Both the position numbers and the translations under genes were made by a program. A model generated the notes under the pieces. That model was not told the DNA's origin and ran no database searches. It saw only the letters and a list, made by a program, of their open reading frames with translations. Source: DYMC01 sp035406705 (GTDB lineage Bacteria; Verrucomicrobiota; Lentisphaeria; Victivallales; GWF2-50-93). Taken from it: DNA of 64,000 nt. Shown here in pieces: positions 26,956 to 36,242 of this stretch (positions within the stretch are counted from its first letter, which is position 1; each line of letters begins with the position of its first letter). Where the stretch lies: assembly GCA_964426675.1 (NCBI GenBank), contig CAYRRM010000008.1, positions 24,861 through 88,860 on the forward strand. The letters run 5' to 3'.

Positions 26956-27747
26956 ATGACAGAAATACACCCTACAGCTATAATAGATAAAAATGCGAAA
27001 ATTGCTGAGAATGTAAAAATTGGACCATATTGCATTATAGGACCTGACGTTGAAATAGGAGAAAATAATATATTCATATCTCACTGTTCCATAGTTGGTT
27101 ATACAAAAATTGGTTCTGGAAATAAATTTTTTCCGTTTGTTTCAGTAGGCTCTCCGCCCCAGGATTACGCATTTAAAGGAACAACATCCTATGTGAGAAT
27201 TGGTAATGGAAATATTTTTCGGGAAGGTTTTACTGTAAATCCCGGAACCAAAGAAGATTCTGAGACAATTATTGGTAATTATTGTTATTTTATGATGAAT
27301 AGCCATGTTGCGCATAACTGTAAGGTAGGAGATAGGGTAATAATGGCTAATTGTGCTCAATTATCTGGTTATGTTGAAGTCGGTAGTAATGCAATACTCT
27401 CTGGTTTAACGGGAGTTCACCAATTTTGCCGTATTGGTAGATTTGCAATGATGAGTGGAGGGAGTACAATTTCAATGGATTTACCGCCTTTTATGATAGC
27501 AAGCGGCAGAAACTCCATTGTAGCAGGAGTTAATCTCGTTGGATTGAAAAGAAATGGTTTCCCAAAAGAAACAATAAATATTATATTAGATTTATATAAG
27601 ATATTTTTTAAGGAAGGACTGAATACTACAAATGCAATCATTAAAGCAGAACAGGATTTGCCAAAGATTCCAGAGGTTATTGAATTCATAGACTTTGTGA
27701 AGGGGAGTAAAAAAGGAATTTTGAATCGTCAGAAGGAAGGGAGATAA
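26956..27747 (+). CDS. lpxA: UDP-N-acetylglucosamine acyltransferase
   Basis: The 263-residue protein starts with IHPTAIIDKNAKI and continues as a hexapeptide left-handed beta-helix to about residue 190, then a short helical tail. NSHVAHNCKVGD (about residues 114-125) carries the catalytic His. It performs the first step of lipid A synthesis. The gene starts after AAAAAAGGAAATTTT and is followed at 5 bp by a nitroreductase gene. It is separated from lpxC by about 8 kb, unlike the compact lpx clusters of many Gram-negatives. Confidence 0.94.
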   Translation: MTEIHPTAIIDKNAKIAENVKIGPYCIIGPDVEIGENNIFISHCSIVGYTKIGSGNKFFPFVSVGSPPQDYAFKGTTSYVRIGNGNIFREGFTVNPGTKEDSETIIGNYCYFMMNSHVAHNCKVGDRVIMANCAQLSGYVEVGSNAILSGLTGVHQFCRIGRFAMMSGGSTISMDLPPFMIASGRNSIVAGVNLVGLKRNGFPKETINIILDLYKIFFKEGLNTTNAIIKAEQDLPKIPEVIEFIDFVKGSKKGILNRQKEGR

Positions 27748-27752
27748 AAAAA

Positions 27753-28271
27753 TTGAATTTTTTTGAATTAATCAGAAACAGAAGAAGTGTTAGGCGCTTT
27801 AAAAATAAAAAAATAGAAGAGGAAAAAATACGTCTTCTTGAAGAATCAGCATTGCGCGCTCCATCATCACGTGGACTTAATCCATGGAAATTTTTATTTG
27901 TAAAAGATAAAGAGCTGATTGCGAAATTCGCAAAAGCAAAGGAACATGGAGCAGAATTTTTAAAAGGCGCCCAACTTGCAGTTGTTGTTTGTGCTGATAG
28001 AGATGTATCTGATGTTTGGATTGAAGACTGTTCTATTGCTTCCATCTATATCCAATTAGCAGCTGAAGAACTTGGACTTGGTTCGTGTTGGGCTCAAATA
28101 AGAAATAGGTTCAGAAATAAAGATGAAAAGGCAAGAGATTATTTGGCAAAACTACTTTCTCTTCCTGAAAATATTGAGATAGAATCAATAATCGGAATTG
28201 GTTATCCTCTGTATAAACCAAAACCAGTTCCAGAAGAAAAACTGGAATGGAAAAAGGTAACTATCTTATAA
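27753..28271 (+). CDS. Nitroreductase-family FMN oxidoreductase
   Basis: The 172-residue protein begins at a TTG behind GGGAG and opens with the family motif IRNRRSVRRFKNK (residues 7-19). It continues with RAPSSRGLNPWKF (about 37-49) and the C-terminal GIGYPL. It is a small single-domain FMN protein that probably reduces quinones or nitro compounds with NAD(P)H. It is cotranscribed with lpxA (5 bp gap) and followed at 22 bp by a MoxR gene. It carries one perfect palindrome at 27921, read as AKFA. Confidence 0.88.
   Translation: MNFFELIRNRRSVRRFKNKKIEEEKIRLLEESALRAPSSRGLNPWKFLFVKDKELIAKFAKAKEHGAEFLKGAQLAVVVCADRDVSDVWIEDCSIASIYIQLAAEELGLGSCWAQIRNRFRNKDEKARDYLAKLLSLPENIEIESIIGIGYPLYKPKPVPEEKLEWKKVTIL
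27921..27931. repeat. Dispersed palindrome, copy 9
   Basis: GCGAAATTCGC in the nitroreductase gene, read as AKFA. Confidence 0.85.
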
Positions 28272-28293
28272 AAAATTAGTTGAGACAAATAAT

Positions 28294-29238
28294 ATGACAG
28301 AAAAAACTCGACACCAACTTGAGCGTTTAAGAAAAAATTTGAAAGATGTTATTTTTGGTAAAGATGAAGTAATAGAAAAAATACTGATTGCTCTTCTTAG
28401 TGGAGGAAATATACTTATGGAGGATGTGCCCGGAGTTGGGAAAACGACTCTTGCAAAAGCACTTGCCCTCTCTATAGATGGTATTTTTCATAGAATTCAA
28501 TTTACCCCTGATTTGCTTCCATCAGACATAATTGGAACGCTCGTATATAATCCTAAAGACTCCGAATTTTATTTTCGGCAAGGACCTGTTTTTGCGAACG
28601 TGCTTCTTGCAGATGAAATTAATCGTGCTTCTCCAAGAACCCAATCGGCGCTGCTTGAGTCAATGAACGAATCACAGGTAACAGTAGAGGGGAAAACTTA
28701 TAAATTACCGCATCCATTCCTGGTGATTGCAACAGAAAATCCCATTGAACATCAAGGAACTTATCATCTTCCTGAGGCTCAGCTTGATAGATTTGCAATG
28801 CAAATCAGTGTAGGATACCCGGACGAAGAGAATGAATTGAATATATTATTTTCACGGAAAGAGGAAGATCCCCTTCAGAAAATTTCTCCTGTTATAACTT
28901 GTCAGGAGATATCTGAACTTCAAGAAGAGGTAAAAAAGGTCTCTATTGAAAAATCAGTTGCTCTTTATATGACAAGAATTGTCAGGGAAACCAGAGAAGA
29001 CTCAAAAATACGTCTTGGATTAAGCCCAAGAGCGCTTTTATCACTGAGCAGGTCAGCTCAGGCAAAAGCATTTATTGGAGGCAGGGATTTTGTTATTCCA
29101 GATGATGTAAAACATCTGGCAGTGGAAGTTTTATCCCATAGGATTATCCTTGATAATCGTGCTCAATTTGCGGGGGCTGGGGCTGACAAAAGACGAGTAA
29201 TAAGGGAAATATTGGAAAAATTAGAAATTCCCGTCTAA
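28294..29238 (+). CDS. MoxR-family AAA+ ATPase
   Basis: The 314-residue protein has Walker A GVGKTTLAKAL (about residues 46-56), Walker B LLADEINRA (about 106-114), sensor ATENPIEHQGTYHLPEAQLDRF (about 148, with the MoxR-specific LPEAQLDRF) and a lid with SPRALLSL. MoxR ATPases act as chaperones for von Willebrand-factor-A proteins and usually lie beside DUF58 and VWA genes. None is adjacent here; the next gene is a membrane glycosyltransferase. Its partner must therefore be elsewhere. Confidence 0.92.
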   Translation: MTEKTRHQLERLRKNLKDVIFGKDEVIEKILIALLSGGNILMEDVPGVGKTTLAKALALSIDGIFHRIQFTPDLLPSDIIGTLVYNPKDSEFYFRQGPVFANVLLADEINRASPRTQSALLESMNESQVTVEGKTYKLPHPFLVIATENPIEHQGTYHLPEAQLDRFAMQISVGYPDEENELNILFSRKEEDPLQKISPVITCQEISELQEEVKKVSIEKSVALYMTRIVRETREDSKIRLGLSPRALLSLSRSAQAKAFIGGRDFVIPDDVKHLAVEVLSHRIILDNRAQFAGAGADKRRVIREILEKLEIPV

Positions 29239-29253
29239 TTAATTGGTGGACCA

Positions 29254-30768
29254 TTGAACTCCGCTAATAAAAAATTTTTACTTTTATTAATTTGTTTGTC
29301 TCCGATTCCATTCCTGCAAACATTAACTTTTCCTTTGCTTGAAGGATGGGATGATCATATTTATTTACTGAATAATATTCATAAATTATCGTTTAATCTC
29401 GAAAATATTATCTATTGGCTCAAAACACCCTGTGAAGGTTGTTATTTGCCATTGACAATGTTTTCTTTTATTTTTGATTATAGTTTTTTCGGATTGAATC
29501 CATTAATATACCGTCTTCATAATTTGATATGGCATTTATTTGCCGTAATTGCCTGTTTTCATATTATCAATCTTTTTGTAAAGAATAATACTATTGCATT
29601 TTTCGCAACGCTTTTTTTTGCAATTCACCCCCAAAGAGTAGAGTCTGTCGTATGGATATCTGAAAGAAAAGATGTTTTATGCACTGCATTTTATTTATGG
29701 TCGGTTTTTTTCTTTTTGAAAGCAAATGACAATAACATTCTGGATAAAAAACTTTATTTTTTTTCTTTTATTTTTGGAATATTTGCACTGATGTCAAAGC
29801 CTATGGCGGTATCTTTGCCTTTTATTCTTTTTATCTTGTTAGTTGCAAGAGAAGAAAAAGTTGCAAAAGATTTTGTATACAAAACTTTTCCATTTTTTTT
29901 AGTGATATTGATTTTTATCCCAATTGCCATAGTGTCGCAGGATATTCCGAAGGAACATTTATCTCTTTTCCGTCGGACCGCAGTGGTATTATTTAATATT
30001 CCGTGGTATTTTTATAAATTATTTATTCCCTTAAATTTATCTCCAATTTATCCAAGAATCATAATTTCTTTTTCCAGAATTTTATGGACATGTTTATTTT
30101 ATCTGTCGTTTTCAGTTTTAGCATTAATTTCTTTTTTAAAACTTAAAAGTAAAAAATGGAATTTGTCTTGCTTATTATTTTTATTATGTTTTTTTATTTC
30201 ATTAGCTCCAGTATCAGGTATAATTCCTTTAGGAGCAATTGATTATGCGGACAGATATTCTTATATACCATCAGTATTTCTTATTATTTTTATTTCTCTG
30301 TTTCTTAAAGGTTTTTTTGAGAGTAAGCAATATGCAAAAATTATCTTGCCGTTGATTATTGCATATTTGAGTTTTCTTGCCTCTATTACTTATTTTTATA
30401 CCTTTTCATGGGCAAGCTATAGAACCGTGCTTGAAACTGCAATTTCGCATGAACCTCCTCCATATATTGCCATTAGCGCCCTTGCTGATCTTGAATATTT
30501 TACCGGAAATCGTTTGAGAATTCCAGAGCTCGTAAAAATAGCCAGAGAAAGGCAAAAAGGTTGGGAATCAGAAAAAGGATTGCAGAGATTATTTTTTAAA
30601 CTTGACATACTTTATATGCAAGTTTTATATGAAAGTGGAAGAATAGATGAAGCTGCGAAAATCGCAAAACACCTGCAAAAAGGGAAGATTTCAGAATTTC
30701 TTGAAAAAAAATCTGATGAAGATAACTTAAAATTTTTAATCAAAAAAGTTTTAGAAGGAGAAAAATAA
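29254..30768 (+). CDS. Membrane glycosyltransferase, TMTC/PMT-like (GT-C)
   Basis: The 504-residue protein starts at TTG 29254 after GGTGGACCA. About ten hydrophobic segments follow. Early loop WDDHIYLLNN and the motif FAIHPQRVESVVWISERKD (about residues 122-140) are typical of the Tmtc/DUF1736 O-mannosyltransferase-like family. After residue about 400 comes a soluble helical tail. It probably transfers sugars from polyprenyl phosphates to exported proteins or lipids. It ends in TAATG shared with the next oxidoreductase gene. One perfect palindrome (30655) lies in the soluble tail. Confidence 0.78.
   Translation: MNSANKKFLLLLICLSPIPFLQTLTFPLLEGWDDHIYLLNNIHKLSFNLENIIYWLKTPCEGCYLPLTMFSFIFDYSFFGLNPLIYRLHNLIWHLFAVIACFHIINLFVKNNTIAFFATLFFAIHPQRVESVVWISERKDVLCTAFYLWSVFFFLKANDNNILDKKLYFFSFIFGIFALMSKPMAVSLPFILFILLVAREEKVAKDFVYKTFPFFLVILIFIPIAIVSQDIPKEHLSLFRRTAVVLFNIPWYFYKLFIPLNLSPIYPRIIISFSRILWTCLFYLSFSVLALISFLKLKSKKWNLSCLLFLLCFFISLAPVSGIIPLGAIDYADRYSYIPSVFLIIFISLFLKGFFESKQYAKIILPLIIAYLSFLASITYFYTFSWASYRTVLETAISHEPPPYIAISALADLEYFTGNRLRIPELVKIARERQKGWESEKGLQRLFFKLDILYMQVLYESGRIDEAAKIAKHLQKGKISEFLEKKSDEDNLKFLIKKVLEGEK
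30655..30665. repeat. Dispersed palindrome, copy 10
   Basis: GCGAAAATCGC in the membrane glycosyltransferase gene, read as AKIA. Confidence 0.85.
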
Positions 30769-31796
30769 TGAACAAAAAATTCAAAGTTGTTTTATGTGGA
30801 TGTGGGGGAATTTCTTCCGCCTGGTTAGAATCAGCTAAGAAAATAGATGAAATTCAGATTGAGGCTCTCGTAGATATCAATAAAAGTAGGGCAGAGCAGG
30901 TTAGAGAGAAATTTAATCTCCCTTCAGAGGTAAGTGACGATTTTACAAGTACGATAAAAAAAATGAAACCTGATATTGTTTTTGACTGTACAGTGCCATC
31001 TGCTCATCCAGAAATTACAATTACGGCGTTAAAAAACGGTTGTCATGTTTTAGGTGAGAAACCCATGGCTGAAAATATGAAATCTGCCAGGAAAATGCTT
31101 GAAACTGCTGATAAAGCAGGAAAAATATATGCTGTGATTCAGAATCGCCGGTATATGAATAATATTTTTGCATACAGAAAAAGTATTCATTCTGGTAAAA
31201 TAGGCGAGTTAACCACGCTTAATGCAGATTTCTATATTGGGGCACACTTCGGCGGTTTTAGAGATGAAATGCTTCATGTGCTATTAATCGATATGGCTAT
31301 CCATAGCTTCGATCAGGCGAGATACATTTCCAATGCAGATCCCATATCCGTATATTGTCATGAATGGAATCCAAAAGGTTCATGGTATAAACACGGCGCG
31401 AGCGCTATAGCAATTTTTGAAATGACTAATGGGGTTGTATTTAGTTATCGCGGGAGTTGGTGTGCAGAAGGGATGAATACGAGTTGGGAATGTTCCTGGA
31501 GGGCTATTGGAACTAAAGGTAGTATATTGTGGGACGGAGCTGATAAAATTAATGGTCAGGTTGTTATTAATAATGAGGGATTTGTCAGGGAAAAAGAGGA
31601 TTTCTCTATTACTGTCGAAAATGAACTGCCGTATCATCACCATGAAGGCGTAATAAGAGAATTTATAGAATCAATAAAAACAGGAAAAAGGCCAATGACA
31701 GATTGTCATGACAATATAAAGAGTCTTTCAATGGTGCACGCAGCTGTAAAAAGTGCTGTGACAGGTAAGAAAGTCAAGATTGACACTATTTTATAA
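30768..31796 (+). CDS. Gfo/Idh/MocA-family oxidoreductase
   Basis: The 342-residue protein has an NAD(P)-binding Rossmann fold (VVLCGCGGISSAWLESA, residues 6-22) and the EKP motif in HVLGEKPMAENM (about residues 88-99). Its C-terminal domain has FIGAHFGG-like and IDMAIHSFDQARYI (about 176-189), where the histidine is catalytic. Its start shares a base with the stop of the membrane glycosyltransferase gene, so it is translationally coupled. Its substrate is unknown; a sugar used for the glycosylation step is possible. Confidence 0.87.
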   Translation: MNKKFKVVLCGCGGISSAWLESAKKIDEIQIEALVDINKSRAEQVREKFNLPSEVSDDFTSTIKKMKPDIVFDCTVPSAHPEITITALKNGCHVLGEKPMAENMKSARKMLETADKAGKIYAVIQNRRYMNNIFAYRKSIHSGKIGELTTLNADFYIGAHFGGFRDEMLHVLLIDMAIHSFDQARYISNADPISVYCHEWNPKGSWYKHGASAIAIFEMTNGVVFSYRGSWCAEGMNTSWECSWRAIGTKGSILWDGADKINGQVVINNEGFVREKEDFSITVENELPYHHHEGVIREFIESIKTGKRPMTDCHDNIKSLSMVHAAVKSAVTGKKVKIDTIL

Positions 31797-31815
31797 TGTA
31801 TTTTTAAAGTAGTGC

Positions 31816-33573
31816 TTATTTTTTCAATTGTCTTATTTTTTCGAGGAATTGTTGAGGGGGATAATAACCAGTAAAAGAGCCTTTTATTTTTCCATCTGGA
31901 GCAACTATAGCAAAGCCGGGGAAGCCTTTTATATTATATTTTTCTATTATCTTCGTATTTTCGAGTGTGCTTATAGTGCAATCAACTTTTGCAAGAATCC
32001 ATCCTGACAATTCCTTCTGAACATTTTCATCCTTAAATGTTGTCATTTCCATTTCTTTACAAGCGACACACCACTCTGCGGTGAAATCAAGTAGAATAAA
32101 TTTTGCATTCTTTGCTGCTTCACTATATATGGAGTTACTGTAATTCAACCAGCTGAGTTTTTTTTCCGATAAAGGATTAATTAATAAATTCCATATAATG
32201 CCAATAGAAATCAAAAGAGCACCTACGATTTTTGCAAATCGCACAATTACGCTTGAATGGTGACCATCAGAATGAACTGCTCCCATGATAAATCCTACAA
32301 TAATCAAAATCAAAGAAGATATTTTTGCAAGATTATTATTCTTTGAGAAAAAATCTTTAAGTTGTGGAAATGCAATAGTAAATCCATAAATTGCCATCGC
32401 CATTATGGCAATTCCAAGGGAACTTTTTACTATTTCCATAAAAGTTCCCTTACTTGAAGGTAATATTTTTATCCCGCTTGAAATAATCAAAAATGGAACA
32501 CCAAACCCACAGGCGTAAGAGAAAAGTAATGTTATTGAAAAAAATACTTTTCCAGATGCGGTGGCAATAGCAAGTAAAGTTCCAAGTACAGGTCCTGTAC
32601 ATGGAATTGCTATTAATCCTGCTGTAAGTCCCATCAGAAATGCTCCAATTACTCCACTTCCTCCTATTTTATTGAATCTTGTTTGGATTGAAGAGGGGAG
32701 CTGTAATTCATACAATCCAAGCATTGAAAGTGAAAGGAAAAAAAATATCCCTGAGAAAATAGTAATTGCAATTTTATTTCCAAGAATTTGAGAACCAAAT
32801 GCTTTACCGCTAAATGCAGCGATACTTGCTAAAGCGGTAAACATTAAAATTATACCGACAACATAGAATGATGTTTTAAGAAATCCCTGAGCATTACCTG
32901 TTTTTTTCTCATTACCAGATAATATAGCGATAGTAATTGGTATTAGAGGGAGAACACATGGAGTTAATGTGCTGAGGATGCCTCCTATAAAAGCAGCAAG
33001 AAATATCCACCAACTGCCCCGAGCAAGAAATTTATCTATGAGAGGGTTAGAAGAGTAAATTTTTTCTGTTTTTATTTTAGAAGGATTAGGAAAAGTAATT
33101 TCTTTTGTCTTTTTAAGTGCTGAGTTAAAGGTATTTTGAAATATGTTTTTTTCTAAAATTATCTCATCTTCGGATGGGGGATAACACAAGAAAGGTTTTT
33201 TACTGCATCCTTGATAGCGGATTCTCACAGTATATGGGGGGGAGCCTTTCAATGAAAATAACCACTGATGTGAGCCGGTTTTAAAGACTATACTTTCCTC
33301 CTTCAAATCATCAATATATTTTTCAGGTTTTGGAGAAAAATAAAGAGGCAGTTTAATGTTATCCGACGACTCTACGCTGATCTTGATAGAATCAGCATAC
33401 AAATATTTATTTTCTGCCACCTGAACGGAAACAGAAATTTGCGAATCGGAGATCTTTTCAGCTTTCCATATAAAACTATTTTCAACATTTGACTCTAAAG
33501 CTGAAGCAGAAAAGAAGAAAAAAATTATAAAGTTTGCAATACAAAAGAAAATGGTTTTTAGTAAAAACTTCAT
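31816..33573 (-). CDS. dsbD: Thiol:disulfide interchange protein DsbD
   Basis: I take the ATG at 33571-33573 as the start, because it opens a clean signal peptide (MKFLLKTIFFCIANFIIFFFFS). An upstream TTG at 33597 would add eight residues. The protein has an N-terminal beta domain (DsbDalpha), eight membrane helices with LTPCVLPLIPI (about residue 205) and a second Cys loop AIPCTGPVLG (about 330), then a thioredoxin domain with WCVACKEM (about 505). It carries electrons from cytoplasmic thioredoxin to periplasmic thiol proteins. It follows ruvA and shares its transcript with lpxC. Confidence 0.93.
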   Translation of the reverse strand: MKFLLKTIFFCIANFIIFFFFSASALESNVENSFIWKAEKISDSQISVSVQVAENKYLYADSIKISVESSDNIKLPLYFSPKPEKYIDDLKEESIVFKTGSHQWLFSLKGSPPYTVRIRYQGCSKKPFLCYPPSEDEIILEKNIFQNTFNSALKKTKEITFPNPSKIKTEKIYSSNPLIDKFLARGSWWIFLAAFIGGILSTLTPCVLPLIPITIAILSGNEKKTGNAQGFLKTSFYVVGIILMFTALASIAAFSGKAFGSQILGNKIAITIFSGIFFFLSLSMLGLYELQLPSSIQTRFNKIGGSGVIGAFLMGLTAGLIAIPCTGPVLGTLLAIATASGKVFFSITLLFSYACGFGVPFLIISSGIKILPSSKGTFMEIVKSSLGIAIMAMAIYGFTIAFPQLKDFFSKNNNLAKISSLILIIVGFIMGAVHSDGHHSSVIVRFAKIVGALLISIGIIWNLLINPLSEKKLSWLNYSNSIYSEAAKNAKFILLDFTAEWCVACKEMEMTTFKDENVQKELSGWILAKVDCTISTLENTKIIEKYNIKGFPGFAIVAPDGKIKGSFTGYYPPQQFLEKIRQLKK

Positions 33574-33593
33574 GAATAGGGTTTCCTTCCAAT

Positions 33594-34229
33594 TCAATTA
33601 TTTAACTTTTCAAGAGCTTTTCTGAGGATATTTTCTGTTGTAATTTCTTTGTTATCAAGCTCTTTCAACAACTCATGAACAATTTTTGATGCAGTGTCGA
33701 ATTTGAATCCAAGTTGTGTAAGAGCAAGAACAGCCTCTTCACTGATCTTTGCATATTCCATCACATCTTTTTTATCTTCATCAACCCCCTTATCACCACC
33801 ACTAATCAATGCTATAAATTCAGAGTCTTTAAGTTTATTTTTTAATTCAAGGACTATTCTTTCGGCAGTCTTCTTTCCTATTCCGCTGATTTTTCCCAGG
33901 GCTTTGGAATTCCCTTCCGCAATTGCAAAACATAAAGTTTGTGGTGAAACAGAGCTTAATACGTTTAATGCAAGTTTGGGACCAATGCCACTTACCTGTG
34001 TAATGAGGAGTCTGAATATCTTTCTTTCAACTTCTGTGGCAAAACCGTAAAGCTGGATTGCGTCATCTTTTACATTAGTATGAATTAAGAGGGAAACCTG
34101 TTCACCTTTTTTCGGTAGTTTATCAAAAGTGCTCAACGGTATAAAAACCTCATAGCCAACCCCATGAACATCAATACAGATTTCTGTCATATTGACTTTT
34201 TCAAGAATACCTTTGAGGGCGCTTATCAC
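33594..34229 (-). CDS. ruvA: Holliday junction branch-migration protein RuvA
   Basis: The 211-residue protein has the N-terminal OB fold (MISALKGILEKVN, GVGYEVFIP), two helix-hairpin-helix motifs (VSGIGPKLALNVLS about residue 80, ISGIGKKTAERIVLELK about 115-131) and a C-terminal domain that contacts RuvB. A charged linker of about 20 residues separates domains II and III. Neither ruvB nor ruvC is adjacent. It sits between the FabZ-type gene (11 bp upstream) and dsbD. Confidence 0.95.
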   Translation of the reverse strand: MISALKGILEKVNMTEICIDVHGVGYEVFIPLSTFDKLPKKGEQVSLLIHTNVKDDAIQLYGFATEVERKIFRLLITQVSGIGPKLALNVLSSVSPQTLCFAIAEGNSKALGKISGIGKKTAERIVLELKNKLKDSEFIALISGGDKGVDEDKKDVMEYAKISEEAVLALTQLGFKFDTASKIVHELLKELDNKEITTENILRKALEKLNN

Positions 34230-34240
34230 TTTTTGTACCT

Positions 34241-35161
34241 CTATTTACTAGGTGCGACTACGGCGAATGTCATTACAGTCCTTGATATCAATTTGTCACC
34301 AACATATATCCGCCCTTCTCCTTTTCCAAATTTAGAATCCCCTTCTGGGACGTCTACGTCAATTTTCAATTGGTCTCCTGGCCTTGCAGGTTCGAAGCAT
34401 TGCGCCTCATCAATTGCCATAAAATATGCGATTTTCCCAATATTTTGTTCTTTACTTAACGTTAATACGCATCCGGCTTGAGCAACGATTTCTGAGAGGA
34501 ATGAAACTGGTACTGTTGGCGTTTTTATTGAATGAGTTGAAAAAAATGGTTCGGAAGTAGAGATATTTTTAACAGCATAAACCTTGGAGTTTTCCATCTT
34601 GTTTATGTAATCCACAAAAAGAAATGGATAGCGATGTGGAATTATGGACATTATTTTGTTTACATCGGCAGCAATTTCCTGTTTTTTATCCCAATCATTG
34701 AAATTTTCGGAAGGCTCAATAGTTCTTTTCCTGTCAAAGTATCCCATTGTTATTTCTGCTTGTGAGACAAGTCCTGAATTTGACCTGCAGTTTACTGAAA
34801 CTTCCGCTTCATTATTTTCTATTTTTTTTATTTCAAGTTCGATTATGAGTCTATCACCTGGAAAGGCTGGTTTACGGAATTTGACTTTTTGAAGTTTTTT
34901 TGCAAGAAGCATTTTATTTTTATCTGATGGCATTTTTTCACTTAGAGCGAGTTCTGCAAGTTGTTCCATAGCTTCGACTTGCATTACGCCAGGCATTATT
35001 GGGTGTCCTGGAAAATGCCCATTGAAAATAAAATCATTAAATGTTATGTTTTTTTGTGCTCTCCACTTATTTTCCTCAATTTTTTGGGCTGTATCGAGAA
35101 GAAGCATTGGAGAACGGTAATCTAAAATGCTTATCAACTCTTCATAATTATACAGTTTCAT
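34241..35161 (-). CDS. fabZ: Tandem double-hotdog FabZ-type 3-hydroxyacyl-ACP dehydratase
   Basis: The 306-residue protein is twice the FabZ length because two hotdog domains are joined. Domain 1 (residues 1-150) has an intact active site: HFPGHPIMPGVMQVEAMEQ. Domain 2 (about 160-306) starts IPHRYPFLFVDY as FabZ does, but its active-site helix reads FFSTHSIKTP then SEIVAQAG. It therefore keeps the His and Glu positions but has lost HFPG and PGV. It probably supplies hydroxyacyl chains for lipid A or fatty acids. The order lpxC-fabZ matches the fused LpxC-FabZ of Bacteroidota; here the genes are separate, 5 bp apart. Confidence 0.85.
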   Translation of the reverse strand: MKLYNYEELISILDYRSPMLLLDTAQKIEENKWRAQKNITFNDFIFNGHFPGHPIMPGVMQVEAMEQLAELALSEKMPSDKNKMLLAKKLQKVKFRKPAFPGDRLIIELEIKKIENNEAEVSVNCRSNSGLVSQAEITMGYFDRKRTIEPSENFNDWDKKQEIAADVNKIMSIIPHRYPFLFVDYINKMENSKVYAVKNISTSEPFFSTHSIKTPTVPVSFLSEIVAQAGCVLTLSKEQNIGKIAYFMAIDEAQCFEPARPGDQLKIDVDVPEGDSKFGKGEGRIYVGDKLISRTVMTFAVVAPSK

Positions 35162-35166
35162 TTATT

Positions 35167-36009
35167 TTAATCTCCTTTTTGTTCTTTCAGGATTTTTTGT
35201 ACGAGCATAACATTTGTAGGATGACCAGGCCTTGATGCGATAATATGAGCTTTTACCCTCCTGCCAAGCAAGAAAATATCTCCTATTATGTCAAGGACTT
35301 TGTGGCGTACAAGTTCATTAGGAAATCTTAACTCTTCTTTGCATATTATTGCTCCATCATGAATGACAGCTGCATTATCAAGACTGCCTCCTTTTACAAG
35401 TCCCATCCGAATAAGTTGCTCAAGTTCTTTATATAGACAAAAAGTTCTGGCAGGGGATATCTGTTCTGCAAAAAATTGTGGGGTGATCTCTCCTGAAAAC
35501 TCTTGTTTATCAAGAGCAGAGACTCCATATGCCACCTTGCAAGTAATTTTTAAGCAATGATGTGGGTGTATTTCTATCTTTGTTTCACCTTCATTAATTG
35601 CAACAGATTCTTTTATAGTGAAATACTTAATGTCCGAATCTAATTCAACGATTCCAGCATCTTGAATCATCTTTACGTAGGAATCAGAACTGCCATCAGC
35701 TATTGGTGGTTCAGGGCCGTCCATTTCAACTATTGCATTATCAATCCCGAGACCATGAAAAGCTGATAGCACATGTTCAACGGTATGGACTTTTCCTGCT
35801 CCATTTGCAATTGTAGTGCCTCTCCGAACATCAATAACATTGTGTGCGAGTGCTTTTACCTGAGGTTGTCCGGGTAAGTCAATACGCTGAAATATAATTC
35901 CTGAATTCGGCAGAGCAGGTTTCATTTTTAAAACGGCTCTCGATCCAGTGTGAAGAGCTATTCCTCTCAATGAAACCTCATTGCCGAGAGTTGTCTGTTT
36001 TTCCGTCAT
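35167..36009 (-). CDS. lpxC: UDP-3-O-acyl-N-acetylglucosamine deacetylase
   Basis: The 280-residue protein has both halves of LpxC. The zinc motif VHTVEHVLSAFHGLGIDNA is at about residues 70-88. FCLYKELEQLI (about 190) and RHKVLDIIGD (about 240-249) supply the remaining His and Asp ligands. It removes acetate in the committed step of lipid A synthesis. It is the first gene of a minus-strand operon with the FabZ-type gene, ruvA and dsbD, behind a 233-bp gap shared with the tadC operon. Confidence 0.95.
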   Translation of the reverse strand: MTEKQTTLGNEVSLRGIALHTGSRAVLKMKPALPNSGIIFQRIDLPGQPQVKALAHNVIDVRRGTTIANGAGKVHTVEHVLSAFHGLGIDNAIVEMDGPEPPIADGSSDSYVKMIQDAGIVELDSDIKYFTIKESVAINEGETKIEIHPHHCLKITCKVAYGVSALDKQEFSGEITPQFFAEQISPARTFCLYKELEQLIRMGLVKGGSLDNAAVIHDGAIICKEELRFPNELVRHKVLDIIGDIFLLGRRVKAHIIASRPGHPTNVMLVQKILKEQKGD

Positions 36010-36105
36010 TTTATTCTATTTTGCTTAATTTTTTTACAATTATAACTCGCTTTGTAATAGAATTCTAAAATTTTTTTTTTCAAGGTAAATTATAGTGAAA
36101 ATACA

Positions 36106-36240
36106 ATGGATAAATTATACCGATTTCAGAAGATAGAATATGTTTATCCATTAAAAAAGAAATTTTTTGGCTCTAAAATTTCTCTTGAAAATATTCTTAA
36201 TACAATTATTTTAAATAAAATAAAAATTAAAAGTTTCTAA
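36106..36240 (+). CDS. Possible 44-residue leader protein upstream of tadC
   Basis: A frame from ATG 36106 to TAA 36240 encodes a Lys-rich peptide (MDKLYRFQKIEYVYPLKKK at the start). It ends 2 bp before the tadC start. The ribosome site is weak (AAGG 16 bases upstream), so this may be chance. The tight abutment and the lack of a strong ribosome site for tadC are what make coupling worth considering. Confidence 0.3.
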   Translation: MDKLYRFQKIEYVYPLKKKFFGSKISLENILNTIILNKIKIKSF

Positions 36241-36242
36241 TT

